A stretch of DNA of 64,000 nt from Mesorhizobium sp. M1E.F.Ca.ET.045.02.1.1 (GCF_003952485.1 NZ_CP034447.1:4664501-4728500); one strand, 5' to 3'. Shown: positions 31,867-41,308, counted from the stretch's first letter. Notes: a model not told the origin generated them from the letters alone. A program made the numbers and translations.

Positions 31867-33345
31867 TCAGTCCGTCCACTTCACCTTGGTAAGGTCGTTG
31901 GCTTGGATCGGCGCGTTCTCCCACAGGCCCTGCAGCTTGGCGTCCCAGACGCCGACCTTCGGCAGTTCGTAGAGGAAGCCGACGACGGCGTCGTCGGCAA
32001 GGATCTTCTGCGCTTCGCCGAGCAGTTCCTTGCGCTTGGCTTCGTCCGAGGTGAGGTTGAGGCTGGCGATGATCTTGTCGAAGGTCGGGTTGTCGTAATT
32101 GAAGTAATAATCCTTGCGCGAATAGATATCGATGTCGTTGGGCTCGGTGTGGGAGACGATGGTCAGGTCGTAGTCTTTCTTGGTGAAGACCTGATCCAGC
32201 CACTGCGCCCATTCGACCGGAATAATCTCCAGGTCGATGCCGACATCGCGCAGCTCGGAGGCGATGATTTCGCCGCCAAGCCGCGCATAGGAAGGCGGCG
32301 GCAGCTTCAGCGTCGCCTTGAAGCCGTTTTCGAGGCCGGCCTCCTTCAGCAGTTCCTTGGCTTTGGCGACATTGTGCGGATAGAGGCCGGTGAGATCAAC
32401 GTAGTCCTTGTTGGCGGGCGACATGTGCGAGCCGATCGGCACGCCGAGACCGGCCGAAGCGCCGTCGATGATCGCCTTGCGGTCGAGCGCATAGGAGATC
32501 GCTTGTCTCACCTGCAGCTTGTCGAAGGGCGGCTTCTTGTTGTTGATCGAGAGGATGGTTTCGCCTTCCGTCGCGCCGATCACCACATGGAAACGCGGGT
32601 CGTCCTTGACCTGGGAGACGCTGTCGGGATCGAAGAAGGGGAAGGCTTGGATGTCGCCGGAAAGCAGCGCCGGCACGGCGGCGGCGGCGTCAGGCACGAT
32701 GCGGAACTCGACCTTGTCGAGGGAGACAGGCGCCCCCCAGTAATTGTCCGACTTCACCAGCGTGATCGAGGAGCCCTTGGCCCAGCCCTGGAACTTGAAG
32801 GGACCGGTGCCGATCGGCTTTTCCTTGTTGGTGTCGGCGGATTTCGGCGACACGATCACCGCGTCGCCCCAGCCCATATTGTAGAGGAATGATCCCTGCG
32901 GATTCTTCAGCGTCACCTTGACGGTCGCCGGGTCGACCACGTCGACCTTGTCGATCTGCGCGAACAGACCTTTCTGGGCATTGACCGAATTGTCGGCGCG
33001 GGCGCGGTCGAGCGAGAATTTCACGTCGTCGGCGCCGAAGTCGCTGCCGTCATGGAATTTGACGCCGGTGTGCAGCTTGAAGGTGTAAGTCTTGCCGTCA
33101 TCCGAGATGGTCCAGCTTTCGGCGAGGTCGGGCAGCACCTCGCCGTTCGGGCCGATACGGGTAAGACCCTCGAAGACATTGGCATAGAGCACTTCGTCGA
33201 TCGCCGCCGCGGCGCCCGCGGTCGGGTCGAGATGCGGGGGCTCGAGCGGAATGCCGATGACGAGATCGGTGCGCGCGGCAAAGGCCGACGTGGCGGCAGC
33301 GAGCGACAGCACGGCCGCGGCCAGAATGGTCTTCCACAATTTCAT
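31867..33345 (-). CDS. ABC transporter substrate-binding protein, family 5 (peptide type)
   Basis: 492 residues. A signal peptide at 1-23 (MKLWKTILAAAVLSLAAATSAFA) sends it to the periplasm. Mature protein starts ARTDLVIGIPLEPPHLDPTA. Family 5 landmarks: VLYANVFEGLTRI near 52, KFHDGSDFGADDVKFSLDR near 96, and SPANKDYVDLTGLYPHN near 317. It delivers peptides, opines or similar ligands to the permeases. With the M20 deacylase gene just upstream, acylated amino acids or peptides are likely cargo. Confidence 0.9.
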   Translation of the reverse strand: MKLWKTILAAAVLSLAAATSAFAARTDLVIGIPLEPPHLDPTAGAAAAIDEVLYANVFEGLTRIGPNGEVLPDLAESWTISDDGKTYTFKLHTGVKFHDGSDFGADDVKFSLDRARADNSVNAQKGLFAQIDKVDVVDPATVKVTLKNPQGSFLYNMGWGDAVIVSPKSADTNKEKPIGTGPFKFQGWAKGSSITLVKSDNYWGAPVSLDKVEFRIVPDAAAAVPALLSGDIQAFPFFDPDSVSQVKDDPRFHVVIGATEGETILSINNKKPPFDKLQVRQAISYALDRKAIIDGASAGLGVPIGSHMSPANKDYVDLTGLYPHNVAKAKELLKEAGLENGFKATLKLPPPSYARLGGEIIASELRDVGIDLEIIPVEWAQWLDQVFTKKDYDLTIVSHTEPNDIDIYSRKDYYFNYDNPTFDKIIASLNLTSDEAKRKELLGEAQKILADDAVVGFLYELPKVGVWDAKLQGLWENAPIQANDLTKVKWTD

Positions 33346-33462
33346 CGCTGAACTCCCATTTGCTTAAATTCGCGCAAACCCGGCGAATAGAAGCGTGATT
33401 TGGCCCGCGAGTAAATTGCGTTTCGTGCTGCCGGGCGGCGCCAAGGGAAATGTTTTTCCGGA

Positions 33463-34740
33463 TCAGCCGGTCGTGCCGCGCAGCAGCACGTTGAGGCCGA
33501 TCGCCATCACCTTGGCCGATTCCACCATGTCGGCGATGCCAACCCATTCGTCCGGCCGATGAGCAAGGTCGAGGATGCCGGGGCCGTAGGCGATGCAGTC
33601 GTAGATATGGCCGATGCGGGCGACGTGCTTCTGGTCATAGGTGCCGGGCGAGATCACATAATCCGGTTCGCGGTCGAAGACCTCCATGATGCCCTTGGCC
33701 ACGGCCTTGACCACCGGCGCGTCGCGCTCGGTCATCAGCGGCAGCACCTCCATCAGGTCGCGGATCTCGTAATCGAACTTCTTCCGCTCGCGCTTCAGCC
33801 GTTCGAGGATGCCGGTGACTTCGCCTTTGACGGTTGCGAGGTCTTCCTCGAGCAGGAAGCGGCGGTCGATCGTCAGCCGGCAGGAATCGGGCACGTTGGG
33901 CGAGGGGAGCCCTGGCCGGAAATCCTCGGTCTGGCCGCCATGGATGGAGTTGATGTTCATGGTCGAGCGCCGGGCGCCCTCGGGCACCACCGGCATGCGC
34001 GTCATCTTGCGGTCGAGCGCCGGGAAAAGCTCGTCCTCGAAGGCCTGCAGCACGGCGCCCATATGGCGCACGGCGTTGTCGCCAAGGAAAGGCATCGAGC
34101 CATGCGCGATCTCGCCCTTGGTCTCGATCTCGGCCCACCAGACGCCGCGATGACCAAGGCAGATCCGGTCCTTGTTCAGCGGCTCGGGAATGATGACGTG
34201 GTCGACCTTCGGCCTGGAGAAGTAGCCCAGCTTCGCCAGATGCGCGACGCCGCCGAAGCCGCCGGACTCCTCGTCGACCGTGCCCGATATCTCGATGGCG
34301 CCGGGAAATTCGGGATAGACCTGCATGAAAGCTTCCGCGGCGATGACCGAAGCGGCGAGCCCGCCCTTCATGTCGCAAGCACCGCGGCCATAGACCCGGC
34401 CGCCCTTCACCACTCCCGCAAAAGGATCGACGGTCCAGCCGTCGCCGGCCTCGACGACATCGATGTGCGAGTTGAAGTGGACGCAAGCGCCCGGCGCGCG
34501 GCCATCGAAACGGGCGACGACATTGACGCGCGGGTAGCGGTCGGTATCGCCGGGCGCGCCCTCGGCGCGAATGAACTCGGTTTCAAAGCCGAGCTTCTTG
34601 AGGCGCGCGCCAAGATACTCGGCGCATGGCCGATAGGCCTCGCCTGGCGGATTGACGGTCGGAAAGCGGATCAGGTCGGCGGTCAGCGCGACCAGGTCGT
34701 CGACCCGGTCATCGACGGCCCGAAGCAGCAGTTCATTCAT
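33463..34740 (-). CDS. M20-family deacylase (ArgE/DapE type)
   Basis: 425 residues from ATG 34740; a TTG at 34776 is an alternative. The di-zinc M20 motifs are present: FNSHIDVVEAGDGW (first His-Asp), GRGACDMKGGLAASVIA (bridging Asp), GTVDEESGGFGG (catalytic Glu-Glu) and a C-terminal GPGILDLAHRPDEWV (His). The length and the AEYLGARLKKLG helix match acetylornithine deacetylase/succinyl-diaminopimelate desuccinylase type enzymes. It hydrolyses N-acyl amino acids or small peptides in the cytosol. It sits upstream of the peptide importer on the same strand, separated by 117 bp, so import and hydrolysis are probably linked. Confidence 0.88.
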   Translation of the reverse strand: MNELLLRAVDDRVDDLVALTADLIRFPTVNPPGEAYRPCAEYLGARLKKLGFETEFIRAEGAPGDTDRYPRVNVVARFDGRAPGACVHFNSHIDVVEAGDGWTVDPFAGVVKGGRVYGRGACDMKGGLAASVIAAEAFMQVYPEFPGAIEISGTVDEESGGFGGVAHLAKLGYFSRPKVDHVIIPEPLNKDRICLGHRGVWWAEIETKGEIAHGSMPFLGDNAVRHMGAVLQAFEDELFPALDRKMTRMPVVPEGARRSTMNINSIHGGQTEDFRPGLPSPNVPDSCRLTIDRRFLLEEDLATVKGEVTGILERLKRERKKFDYEIRDLMEVLPLMTERDAPVVKAVAKGIMEVFDREPDYVISPGTYDQKHVARIGHIYDCIAYGPGILDLAHRPDEWVGIADMVESAKVMAIGLNVLLRGTTG

Positions 34741-34793
34741 CCGATGGATTGAAAGAGGAACGCGGTGGTTTTGCAAGCGGCCTCTGGCTCGCC

Positions 34794-34843
34794 GTCAAAC
34801 AATAATCGGGTCAAACAATAATCGGAGCCAAACAATGATCAGG
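34794..34843. repeat. Three tandem 16-18 bp repeats in the M20 promoter region
   Basis: Units at 34794-34809, 34810-34825 and 34826-34843 share CAAACAATAATCGG; the first two are identical, and the third differs at a few positions. They lie 54-104 bases before the M20 start and about 190 bases before the L,D-transpeptidase gene. Tandem sites of this size may bind a regulator or may be slippage products. Confidence 0.6.
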
Positions 34844-35030
34844 GCAGGCTCAACGGGTTAAACCGTCGAGAGTGCGTGCCGCACCGGCAACCATGGCGGG
34901 AAAATCGTTCAAATTCGCAGCATCGGATTGGCGGATTCGTCAACGAGTGTGTGGTATTTAACGCACCTGCGGGCAAAATGATGGAAAAAAACCGCGTGAC
35001 GGCAAGGGGCAATCGAAGGGGTTTGATCGC

Positions 35031-35462
35031 ATGAAAAAGTCCGTTCTCATGGCAGCCGTGCTGGCGAGCACGTTGCTCGGCACGCCGATCGCAAGTCGGG
35101 CGGCCTCGCTGGTCGCCAACATCGACGTGTCGTCGCAGACGATGACCGTCAGCAAATACGGCCAGGTGCTTTATCGTTGGAGCGTGTCGACGGCGCGCAA
35201 GGGCTACTTCACGCCGCGCGGCAGCTATAGGCCGCAATGGACAGCCCGGATGTGGTACTCGCGCAAATACGAGATGTCGCCGATGCCCTATTCGGTGTTT
35301 TTCCGCGGCGGTTATGCCATCCACGGCACGGGCGCAGTGAGGTATCTCGGACGCCCAGCCTCACATGGCTGCGTGCGCCTGCATACGGCCAACGCGGCGA
35401 CCTTCTATTCGATGGTGAAGGAAGTCGGCTACGGCAACACGCGGATCGTCGTGACCGACTGA
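35031..35462 (+). CDS. L,D-transpeptidase (YkuD domain)
   Basis: 143 residues. A signal peptide at about 1-25 (MKKSVLMAAVLASTLLGTPIASRAAS) exports it. The YkuD domain fills the rest, with the catalytic motif HGTGAVRYLGRPASHGCVRLH: the His-Gly before it and the Cys in SHGCVR. It forms 3-3 or lipoprotein-peptidoglycan crosslinks in the periplasm. Single-domain exported enzymes of this size occur in many copies in Rhizobiales. It is followed by an 8-bp-stem hairpin (35493-35514). Confidence 0.93.
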   Translation: MKKSVLMAAVLASTLLGTPIASRAASLVANIDVSSQTMTVSKYGQVLYRWSVSTARKGYFTPRGSYRPQWTARMWYSRKYEMSPMPYSVFFRGGYAIHGTGAVRYLGRPASHGCVRLHTANAATFYSMVKEVGYGNTRIVVTD

Positions 35463-35647
35463 AAACGGGCCGGGAGAGGTTCGCCGATGGTCGCAGGCAG
35501 AAATTGCTGCCTGCGCGCCTGCCCCTTTTCGGAGCGTTGCAGCAAAGCCTCACATACTTAGAAAAACAACAGCTTATGCTGCCTTCACTATTGCGTAAGC
35601 TGGCCTTCACTACGCGGCAATGGTAAGCGAAGACGGCTTGGGGAACT

Positions 35648-36490
35648 ATGATGTATCGATTCCTTTTGGGCGCCGCGATCGCGGCAACCGCAACTTCGGC
35701 TTTTGCTGCCGATGCGCCAGTCGTTTTGGACCAGGAACTCGCACAACCGCATATCTCCGGCTACGGGGAGGTATATCTCGGCGGAATCTATTTCGCGACT
35801 CCCGGGGACGATGCAAACGGCACCACTGCCGGTGGCGCCGCTCGGATCAATTTCCCGATCGATGCCCGCTGGAACATCCAGACCGACGCCGTTATCGATT
35901 CGATTTGGATCGAAGGCACCAACATCTACAGCTACGGCGGCGCCATCCATGGCTACTGGCGCGATCCAAGCAGCTATGCGCTGGGCGGATTTGCGACGAT
36001 CACCGGATATGGCGGCGATGAGTTTGGCGACGAAGATCTCTATACCTTCACGGTAGGTCCCGAAGCCCAAGCCTATTTCGGCAACGTGACGGTTTACGGC
36101 CAGGTCTACTACGGACAGTTGCGGGCCAGCGGCGAGTCCGAACATTTCGACAATTGGGGCGGCCGTGGGATCGTGCGGTATTTCGCGCAGGACGATCTGC
36201 GTTTCGACGGTGAACTCGGCTTCTCGCGGCTGTCCGGCTTTGGCGAGCATTTCGACACCGTCACGGCGGCATTGCAGGCTACCTACCGGTTCTCGGGGAC
36301 CCCTTGGTCGGTGTTTGGCCGCTATCAGCTGGACCACCTGACTTTCTCCGAAGCATCGGGCAGCGTAAACGTCCACAAATATGTGATCGGGCTGCGGGCA
36401 AGCTTCGGTTCGGATACATTGCTCTCCGAAGACCGCAATGGCGCGACCATGGATACCTATCGGCCCAACCTAACGATACCGTTCCTCTAG
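35648..36490 (+). CDS. Outer-membrane beta-barrel protein, hypothetical
   Basis: 280 residues. Signal peptide at 1-21 (MMYRFLLGAAIAATATSAFA) with cleavage before ADAPVV. The rest alternates aromatic and small residues in strand-like repeats (VYLGGIYFATPG, VTVYGQVYYGQL, WSVFGRYQLDHLTF) and ends in a C-terminal strand region, as in small porins. No known family signature is obvious. The terminator at 36523 closes the unit. It could be an eight- to twelve-stranded outer-membrane protein that stabilises the envelope. Confidence 0.65.
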   Translation: MMYRFLLGAAIAATATSAFAADAPVVLDQELAQPHISGYGEVYLGGIYFATPGDDANGTTAGGAARINFPIDARWNIQTDAVIDSIWIEGTNIYSYGGAIHGYWRDPSSYALGGFATITGYGGDEFGDEDLYTFTVGPEAQAYFGNVTVYGQVYYGQLRASGESEHFDNWGGRGIVRYFAQDDLRFDGELGFSRLSGFGEHFDTVTAALQATYRFSGTPWSVFGRYQLDHLTFSEASGSVNVHKYVIGLRASFGSDTLLSEDRNGATMDTYRPNLTIPFL

Positions 36491-36522
36491 GAATTGCTCG
36501 GCCAGTTCAGCTAGCCTGGATC

Positions 36523-36554
36523 AAAGCCGCGAAGCGTGATCTTCGCGGCTTTTC
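36523..36554. terminator. Rho-independent terminator
   Basis: Perfect 12-bp arms AAAGCCGCGAAG (36523-36534) and CTTCGCGGCTTT (36541-36552) with a six-base loop, followed by a short T-rich stretch on the plus strand. It ends the beta-barrel transcript and may also serve the lpxXL operon from the other side. Confidence 0.8.
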
Positions 36555-36639
36555 CTTGTGCAGACATCGGCGCTGTTGTGCCCGGGCTGGGTTGATCAAG
36601 CCGGAGAACGGCGCTGAGCGCCTGATGCCGCCCGAAGGC

Positions 36640-37629
36640 TCAGCTGACCTCTCTGGCCTGCCCACGCCGTTTGCGGCGGCGGCCGCTCATCTCCCAGCGC
36701 TTGTGGAACCACATCCACTGTCCGGGATCCTCGCGCACCCAACGCTCGACGACGTCGGCGAGAAGCTGTGTGGTGGCATGAACATCGACGCTGCCGCCTT
36801 CGGTGCGCGGCAAGATGAGCTTGTCCTCGATTTCAAGGCGGAACCGGTTGCCCGGCAACCTGACACAGCGGGCCGGATAGACATCGCACTCATAGTGGCG
36901 GGCAAGCATACCCAACACCGGGTTGCTCTGGCAGGGACGGCCGAAGAAAGTCGTTTCGACGCCGTCCGTGAATTTCTGGTCGACCAGCACGCCGATGGTG
37001 CCACCCTTCTCCAGAATGGCGGCGAGAGCAAATGACGCGCCGGTCGAGGAGGGCAGCAGGCCGCCCATCGTCGAGCGGCGTGTCGAGTGGATATAGTCGG
37101 CAAGGTAGGGATTGTTGGGCGGGCGAAAGAGCGCCGTGATGTTCATGCCGAAGGTGGCGGCCGCCACCGGCAGCAACTCGAAATTGCCGAGATGGCCGGT
37201 GAACAGGATATGCGGCTTCTTCTCGCCGGCGATCTCGACGAAATGGTCGATGCCGCGAACCTCGACCCGACCCGGCTTGGCGGCGTTCGGGTCGAAATCG
37301 AAGAGGGCGTCGAGGAAGATGTACTCGGCCGCCAGCCGGGCCATGTTGCCCCACATGTCGGATGCGATGGCCTCGATCTCGGCATCGCTCTTTTCCGGAT
37401 AGGCGAGGCGCAGATTGCTGACGGCCACCCGATGCCGTCCGACCAGCGGCCCGATGCGGCGGGCGACTCGGTCGGCGAAGTTGAGCGCGCTGTCCGGCGG
37501 CAAGAGACGCAGCAGACCGATCATCGCCATGGCCAGCCGCGCCACCAGCCAGTGCTCCATCTGGCGCAACCGCCGGCCATAGCGGAACATGAAGTCCCGG
37601 CGGGCTTTCTTGAGCACCTTGCCGACCAT
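36640..37629 (-). CDS. lpxXL: Very-long-chain lipid A acyltransferase LpxXL
   Basis: 329 residues from ATG 37629. A single hydrophobic N-terminal segment (about 30-50) anchors it in the inner membrane. The HtrB/LpxL motif HLGNFE, with catalytic His and acidic partner, is near residue 155, followed by FRPPNNPYLADYI and GVLVDQKF. The protein is last in the acpXL operon, which identifies it as the transferase that moves the 27-hydroxyoctacosanoate chain from AcpXL to lipid A, as known in Rhizobium and Sinorhizobium. It follows the alcohol dehydrogenase gene with a three-base gap. Confidence 0.88.
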   Translation of the reverse strand: MVGKVLKKARRDFMFRYGRRLRQMEHWLVARLAMAMIGLLRLLPPDSALNFADRVARRIGPLVGRHRVAVSNLRLAYPEKSDAEIEAIASDMWGNMARLAAEYIFLDALFDFDPNAAKPGRVEVRGIDHFVEIAGEKKPHILFTGHLGNFELLPVAAATFGMNITALFRPPNNPYLADYIHSTRRSTMGGLLPSSTGASFALAAILEKGGTIGVLVDQKFTDGVETTFFGRPCQSNPVLGMLARHYECDVYPARCVRLPGNRFRLEIEDKLILPRTEGGSVDVHATTQLLADVVERWVREDPGQWMWFHKRWEMSGRRRKRRGQAREVS

Positions 37630-37631
37630 CT

Positions 37632-38657
37632 TTAAACGCGCAGGATGATCTTGCCGAAGACGTCGCGGCCTTCCATGCGCTTCAGCGCGGCGTCGATGTC
37701 GTCGAAGCCGACTTCGGTATCGATCACGGGGGAGACGAGTCCGGCCGCCATTTTCTGCATGGCGTCGGCCATGTTCTCCATGCGGCAGCCGAAGGAGCCG
37801 AGCAGCTTCAGTTGCTGCTGGAAAAGCTGCATCAGATTGACCTGCGTCGACACGCCCGAGGTCGAGCCGCAGGTGACGAGACGGCCGCCGCGCTTCAAGC
37901 ACAGCATCGAGCCGGCAAAGGTATCGGCGCCGACGTGCTCGAAGACGACGTCGACGCCCTTCTTCTTGGTCAGCTTGCGCACGACGCCTTCGAAACGGTC
38001 CTCGCGGTAGTTGATGACATTGTCGGCGCCGAGCGCCTTCGCCTTGTCGATCTTGTCGTTCGACCCGACGGTGGTGATCACGGTGCAACCCATGCGCTTG
38101 GCCAATTGGATGGCGGCGGTGCCGATGCCGGAGCCGCCGGCATGGACAAGGATGGTCTCGCCGGGCTCGAGTCTGGCATTGTCGAACAGCATGTGCTCGA
38201 CCGTGCCGAAGGTGACGGGGGCGACCGCGGCGCCGATCTCAGACACGCCGGGCGGCGCAGACACCAGCAGGCGGGCCGGCAGGTTGATCTTCTCCTGCGC
38301 GAAGCCGTCGAGATGGAAGCCGTGGACGCCGGAAACATGCTCGCAGAGATTGTCGCGGCCTTCGCGGCAGGCGCGGCAGAGCCCGCAGGTGCGCGCGCCA
38401 TAGATCGACACCAACTGTCCCGGCAGGAGATTGGAAACACCTGGTCCGACCGCCTCGACCTCGCCGGAGGCCTCGGCGCCGATGACCAGCGGCAGCTTGC
38501 GCTTGGCGAAAGCCATGCCGCGCCAGCCCCAGACGTCGATATGGTTGAGCGCCACCGCCTTGATGCGGAGCGTCACTTCGCCGAGCGAAGGCGGCGGGGG
38601 AGGCGGCAGGTCCACCGTTTCAAGGCGGCGGTCCTCGATAAGTTGCAATGCGCGCAT
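37632..38657 (-). CDS. Zinc-binding alcohol dehydrogenase of the VLCFA lipid A cluster (Adh2XL type)
   Basis: 341 residues, MDR superfamily. N-terminal GroES-like domain contains the structural zinc cysteines in YGARTCGLCRACREGRDNLCEH. The NAD(P)-binding motif is HAGGSGIGTAAIQLAKRMGC near 172. It sits between fabF1 and lpxXL, the place of the adh2XL gene in the well-known acpXL clusters. It probably acts as the enoyl/keto reductase step of very-long-chain fatty acid elongation. The length and motifs fit quinone-oxidoreductase/enoyl-reductase-like members. Confidence 0.88.
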   Translation of the reverse strand: MRALQLIEDRRLETVDLPPPPPPSLGEVTLRIKAVALNHIDVWGWRGMAFAKRKLPLVIGAEASGEVEAVGPGVSNLLPGQLVSIYGARTCGLCRACREGRDNLCEHVSGVHGFHLDGFAQEKINLPARLLVSAPPGVSEIGAAVAPVTFGTVEHMLFDNARLEPGETILVHAGGSGIGTAAIQLAKRMGCTVITTVGSNDKIDKAKALGADNVINYREDRFEGVVRKLTKKKGVDVVFEHVGADTFAGSMLCLKRGGRLVTCGSTSGVSTQVNLMQLFQQQLKLLGSFGCRMENMADAMQKMAAGLVSPVIDTEVGFDDIDAALKRMEGRDVFGKIILRV

Positions 38658-38695
38658 TTGGCCTGTCGGTACTTTGGAGGCGGAAAAACGTCCGC

Positions 38696-39967
38696 TTAGA
38701 CCGGTTCCCGCGCCATGACAAGGCAGGTGTTCTGGCCGCCGAAGCCGAAGGAATTCGACAGAACCGTGCCGACTTCGGCGTTGCGCTTCTTGTTCGGCAC
38801 CACGTCGAGCACGATCGCTGGATCCGGATTGTCGTAATTGATCGTCGGCGGAATGACGCTTTCGCGCATGGTCATCAGCGAGAATGCGGCCTCGACCGCG
38901 CCGGCGGCCGACAGCGTGTGGCCGATCATCGACTTGTTCGAAGAGATCGGCATCGAGCCGACCCGCTCGCCGAACACGGTCGACAGCGACAGGTGCTCCA
39001 TCTTGTCGTTTTCCGGCGTCGAGGTGCCGTGCGCGTTGACGTAGTCGATCTCGTCCTCGCTCAAGCCGGCATCGGCAAGGGCGGCGCGCACCGTGGCGAT
39101 CGCCGGCGAGGCATCGGGCTTGGAGCGGGTGCGGTGGAAGTCGTCGGCGCGCTCACCGCAGCCGCGCATGATGCCGAGGATGGTCGCGCCGCGGGCAAGT
39201 GCCGCCTCCAGCGATTCCAGCACCAGCGCGCCGGAACCTTCGGCAAGGACGAAGCCGTCGCGATCCTTGGAAAAGGGTTTTGAAGCCTTTTCCGGGATGT
39301 CGTTGTGGGTGGAGAGCGCCGAAAGGAGCGAAAAGCGGATCAGCGCTTCGGCCGTCGCGGATCCGTCCGCGCCGATCGACAGCGCCTTGTCGCATTCGCC
39401 GCGGCGGATCGCCTCGACGCCGAGCTGGATGGCCGTGGCGCCGGAGGCGCAAGCGGTGGACAACGTGATCGGCAGGCCGCGCGTGCCGAAGCGGTCGGCG
39501 AGGTGATCGGCGATCGAACCGAACTGTGTGGTCTCGAAGATGTCGAGCTCCTTCAGCCCGCGCGCCACCCGCAGCAACCTTTCGGCGCCATTGTCCTTCT
39601 TGTCGGAATTGTAGAGCGAGAAACGGTCGGCCCAGTCGAGCTCGACCGGCGGCGAAGCAAGAAACAGCGGCCCGCCGAAATCGCCGGAATCGAGGCCCGC
39701 TTCCGAGACCGCCTCTTGGGCGGCCGTCTCGGCAAGCTCATAGGTGAGGGGGCTGGCACCCTTGGAGCTCGACGGCAGGAAATCGACCATGCCGGAGATG
39801 CGGGTGTTCAGATGATCGACGGGGAAGCGGGTGATCGGGTGGATGCCGGATTTGCCGGAGGTCAGCGCCGCCCAGTTGTCTGCCTTGCCGACGCCCAGCG
39901 AGGTCACCACGCCGATGCCGGTCACGGCGACGACCGGCCTGCCCATGTGATCGCGGAGATTGGCCAT
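38696..39967 (-). CDS. fabF1XL: Beta-ketoacyl-ACP synthase (catalytic subunit, FabF1XL type)
   Basis: 423 residues with all catalytic residues of a KAS II condensing enzyme: Cys173 in STACASGA, His313 in NAHGTSTP and His350 in SMIGHTLSAAG. It extends acyl chains on AcpXL with malonyl-ACP in the cytosol. The partner gene upstream encodes a related protein lacking the Cys, so the two may form a heterodimer similar to the ketosynthase/chain-length-factor pair of polyketide synthases. A palindromic repeat separates them (39991-40034). Confidence 0.92.
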   Translation of the reverse strand: MANLRDHMGRPVVAVTGIGVVTSLGVGKADNWAALTSGKSGIHPITRFPVDHLNTRISGMVDFLPSSSKGASPLTYELAETAAQEAVSEAGLDSGDFGGPLFLASPPVELDWADRFSLYNSDKKDNGAERLLRVARGLKELDIFETTQFGSIADHLADRFGTRGLPITLSTACASGATAIQLGVEAIRRGECDKALSIGADGSATAEALIRFSLLSALSTHNDIPEKASKPFSKDRDGFVLAEGSGALVLESLEAALARGATILGIMRGCGERADDFHRTRSKPDASPAIATVRAALADAGLSEDEIDYVNAHGTSTPENDKMEHLSLSTVFGERVGSMPISSNKSMIGHTLSAAGAVEAAFSLMTMRESVIPPTINYDNPDPAIVLDVVPNKKRNAEVGTVLSNSFGFGGQNTCLVMAREPV

Positions 39968-39990
39968 GTTTTTGTGTGCCTCGGTCTAGA

Positions 39991-40034
39991 GCAATTCCGG
40001 GAAAAGCGTGTCGCGGTTTTCCGTACGGAATTGC
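39991..40034. repeat. Palindromic intergenic element between fabF2XL and fabF1XL
   Basis: Outer arms GCAATTCCG and CGGAATTGC and inner arms built on GGAAAA and TTTTCC make a long hairpin. This AGAGCAATTCC type of element is common in Mesorhizobium intergenic DNA. It sits inside an operon, so it may moderate read-through or mRNA decay. Confidence 0.75.
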
Positions 40035-40045
40035 ATAAAACAAAT

Positions 40046-41236
40046 CTATGCGGCTTTGATCAGCCCCAGGCCCTCGAATTGGTGATAGCCGATCGCGGTT
40101 GCAAGGACGGAATTGGGCGCGCCTTCGAATGGCCGCTCCACTGTGGCATCGAAGACAGGGTAACCGGCCTTGCGGTCGACGGCGAGTGCCGCAAGCGCCA
40201 CCGCGAAGGGGAATTGCGCTTCCTTCATATGGCCGGTGAGCGTCGAGAACGCGCGCACGGCAAGCGCCGGGTTGGCGTCGAGCACTTCCTTCTCGGCCGC
40301 GGTGGCGGCGTGCGCGCCCGACGCACCGGAAATGGTCAGCAACTCCCCATCAGGCAGCGCCGCTTGCTTCAGCAGCTTGGCGATCTCGGTGTTCAACTCG
40401 CCGCGCCGGCGCCGGGCGCGGCCGGAAACGACCGGTCCGAGCTCGGCGTAGATCCTGCGGCCGCGGCTTTTCGCATGCTCGCGCCGCTCCAGCACAAGGA
40501 AAGCGCCGCCGGAGCCCGTGACCACGCCGCCGCCTTCGGCGCCCTGCCGCTGCCAGACCGGCTTCCAGGGGCCGCGATGCAGGTAACCGGCAAGCTCATA
40601 GCCGAGCAGCATGTCGGAATGTTCTGTCTGGAACGCGCCGCCGACCAGGACATGGGTCGACTGGCCGGAGCGGATGCGCGCGGCGGCCGTCTCGACGGCG
40701 GAGACGCCTGCGCCTTCCTCGCCCATGAAGGTGCGGGACGAGCCGGTGACCTTGTGGACGATCGAAATGTTGCCGGCGAGCAGGTTCGAAAGCTGGGCCA
40801 GGAACAGCGTCGGCCGCAATTCCGTGGTCAGCTTCTCGTTGAGCAGCACGTCGCGATCGTTGCGGGTTTCGGAGGCCGCCAGGATTGCAGTGTCGACGGC
40901 CTCGTCGCGCTCTCCGCCGCCGGCCGCCACCACCATGTCCATGGTCGCGCAGAGCTCGTCATTGCCCTTGATGCCGGCGTCGTCCAGCGCCAGGCCGGCA
41001 ACATAGGTGCCGAGCCTCTGCCAGGTTTCCATCTGGCGCTGGTCGCCGCGCTTGGCGATCTGCAGGTTCCAGTCGATCTCGGGCAGGGGGTGGATGGTGT
41101 AGGGAGCGAAGCGCGTCGCATCGAGCACCGGCTCGAGGCCCGGCCGGGTCAGCTTCTGCCAATGCGCATCCGGACCCTCTCCCAGCGAAGAGACAAGGCC
41201 GATGCCGGTGATGACGACGTCGTGGGGGCTGCTCAT
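40046..41236 (-). CDS. fabF2XL: Beta-ketoacyl synthase-like protein lacking the catalytic Cys (FabF2XL, chain-length-factor-like)
   Basis: 396 residues of the thiolase-fold condensing enzyme family. Where the nucleophile Cys should be, the aligned position is Glu174 (SSRTFMGEEGAGVSAVE). The first His motif NAHGTS is replaced by ISGASGAHA, while the second His is kept (LTGHMKEA, His336). This pattern is that of a chain-length factor or non-catalytic partner. It is expected to pair with the FabF1-type protein and help set the very long chain. It lies between acpXL and fabF1, matching the known order in Rhizobium except that fabZ is missing here. Confidence 0.85.
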   Translation of the reverse strand: MSSPHDVVITGIGLVSSLGEGPDAHWQKLTRPGLEPVLDATRFAPYTIHPLPEIDWNLQIAKRGDQRQMETWQRLGTYVAGLALDDAGIKGNDELCATMDMVVAAGGGERDEAVDTAILAASETRNDRDVLLNEKLTTELRPTLFLAQLSNLLAGNISIVHKVTGSSRTFMGEEGAGVSAVETAAARIRSGQSTHVLVGGAFQTEHSDMLLGYELAGYLHRGPWKPVWQRQGAEGGGVVTGSGGAFLVLERREHAKSRGRRIYAELGPVVSGRARRRRGELNTEIAKLLKQAALPDGELLTISGASGAHAATAAEKEVLDANPALAVRAFSTLTGHMKEAQFPFAVALAALAVDRKAGYPVFDATVERPFEGAPNSVLATAIGYHQFEGLGLIKAA

Positions 41237-41286
41237 GGACGGCTTTGCGGGTGAGGCTGCTTCTTGGTCTTGCGCATGATCCCTTC

Positions 41287-41308
41287 CGAAAATCGATGCC
41301 GATTTTCG
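41287..41308. repeat. Short palindromic element between acpXL and fabF2XL
   Basis: Arms CGAAAATCG and CGATTTTCG are perfectly complementary around ATGC. It lies in the 115-bp gap where fabZ would be expected; nothing else in the gap encodes a protein of useful size. Confidence 0.7.

Noticed and set aside
39305..41254. Long plus-strand frame of 649 codons
   Set aside because: Opposite-strand shadow of fabF1 and fabF2, common in high-GC DNA.
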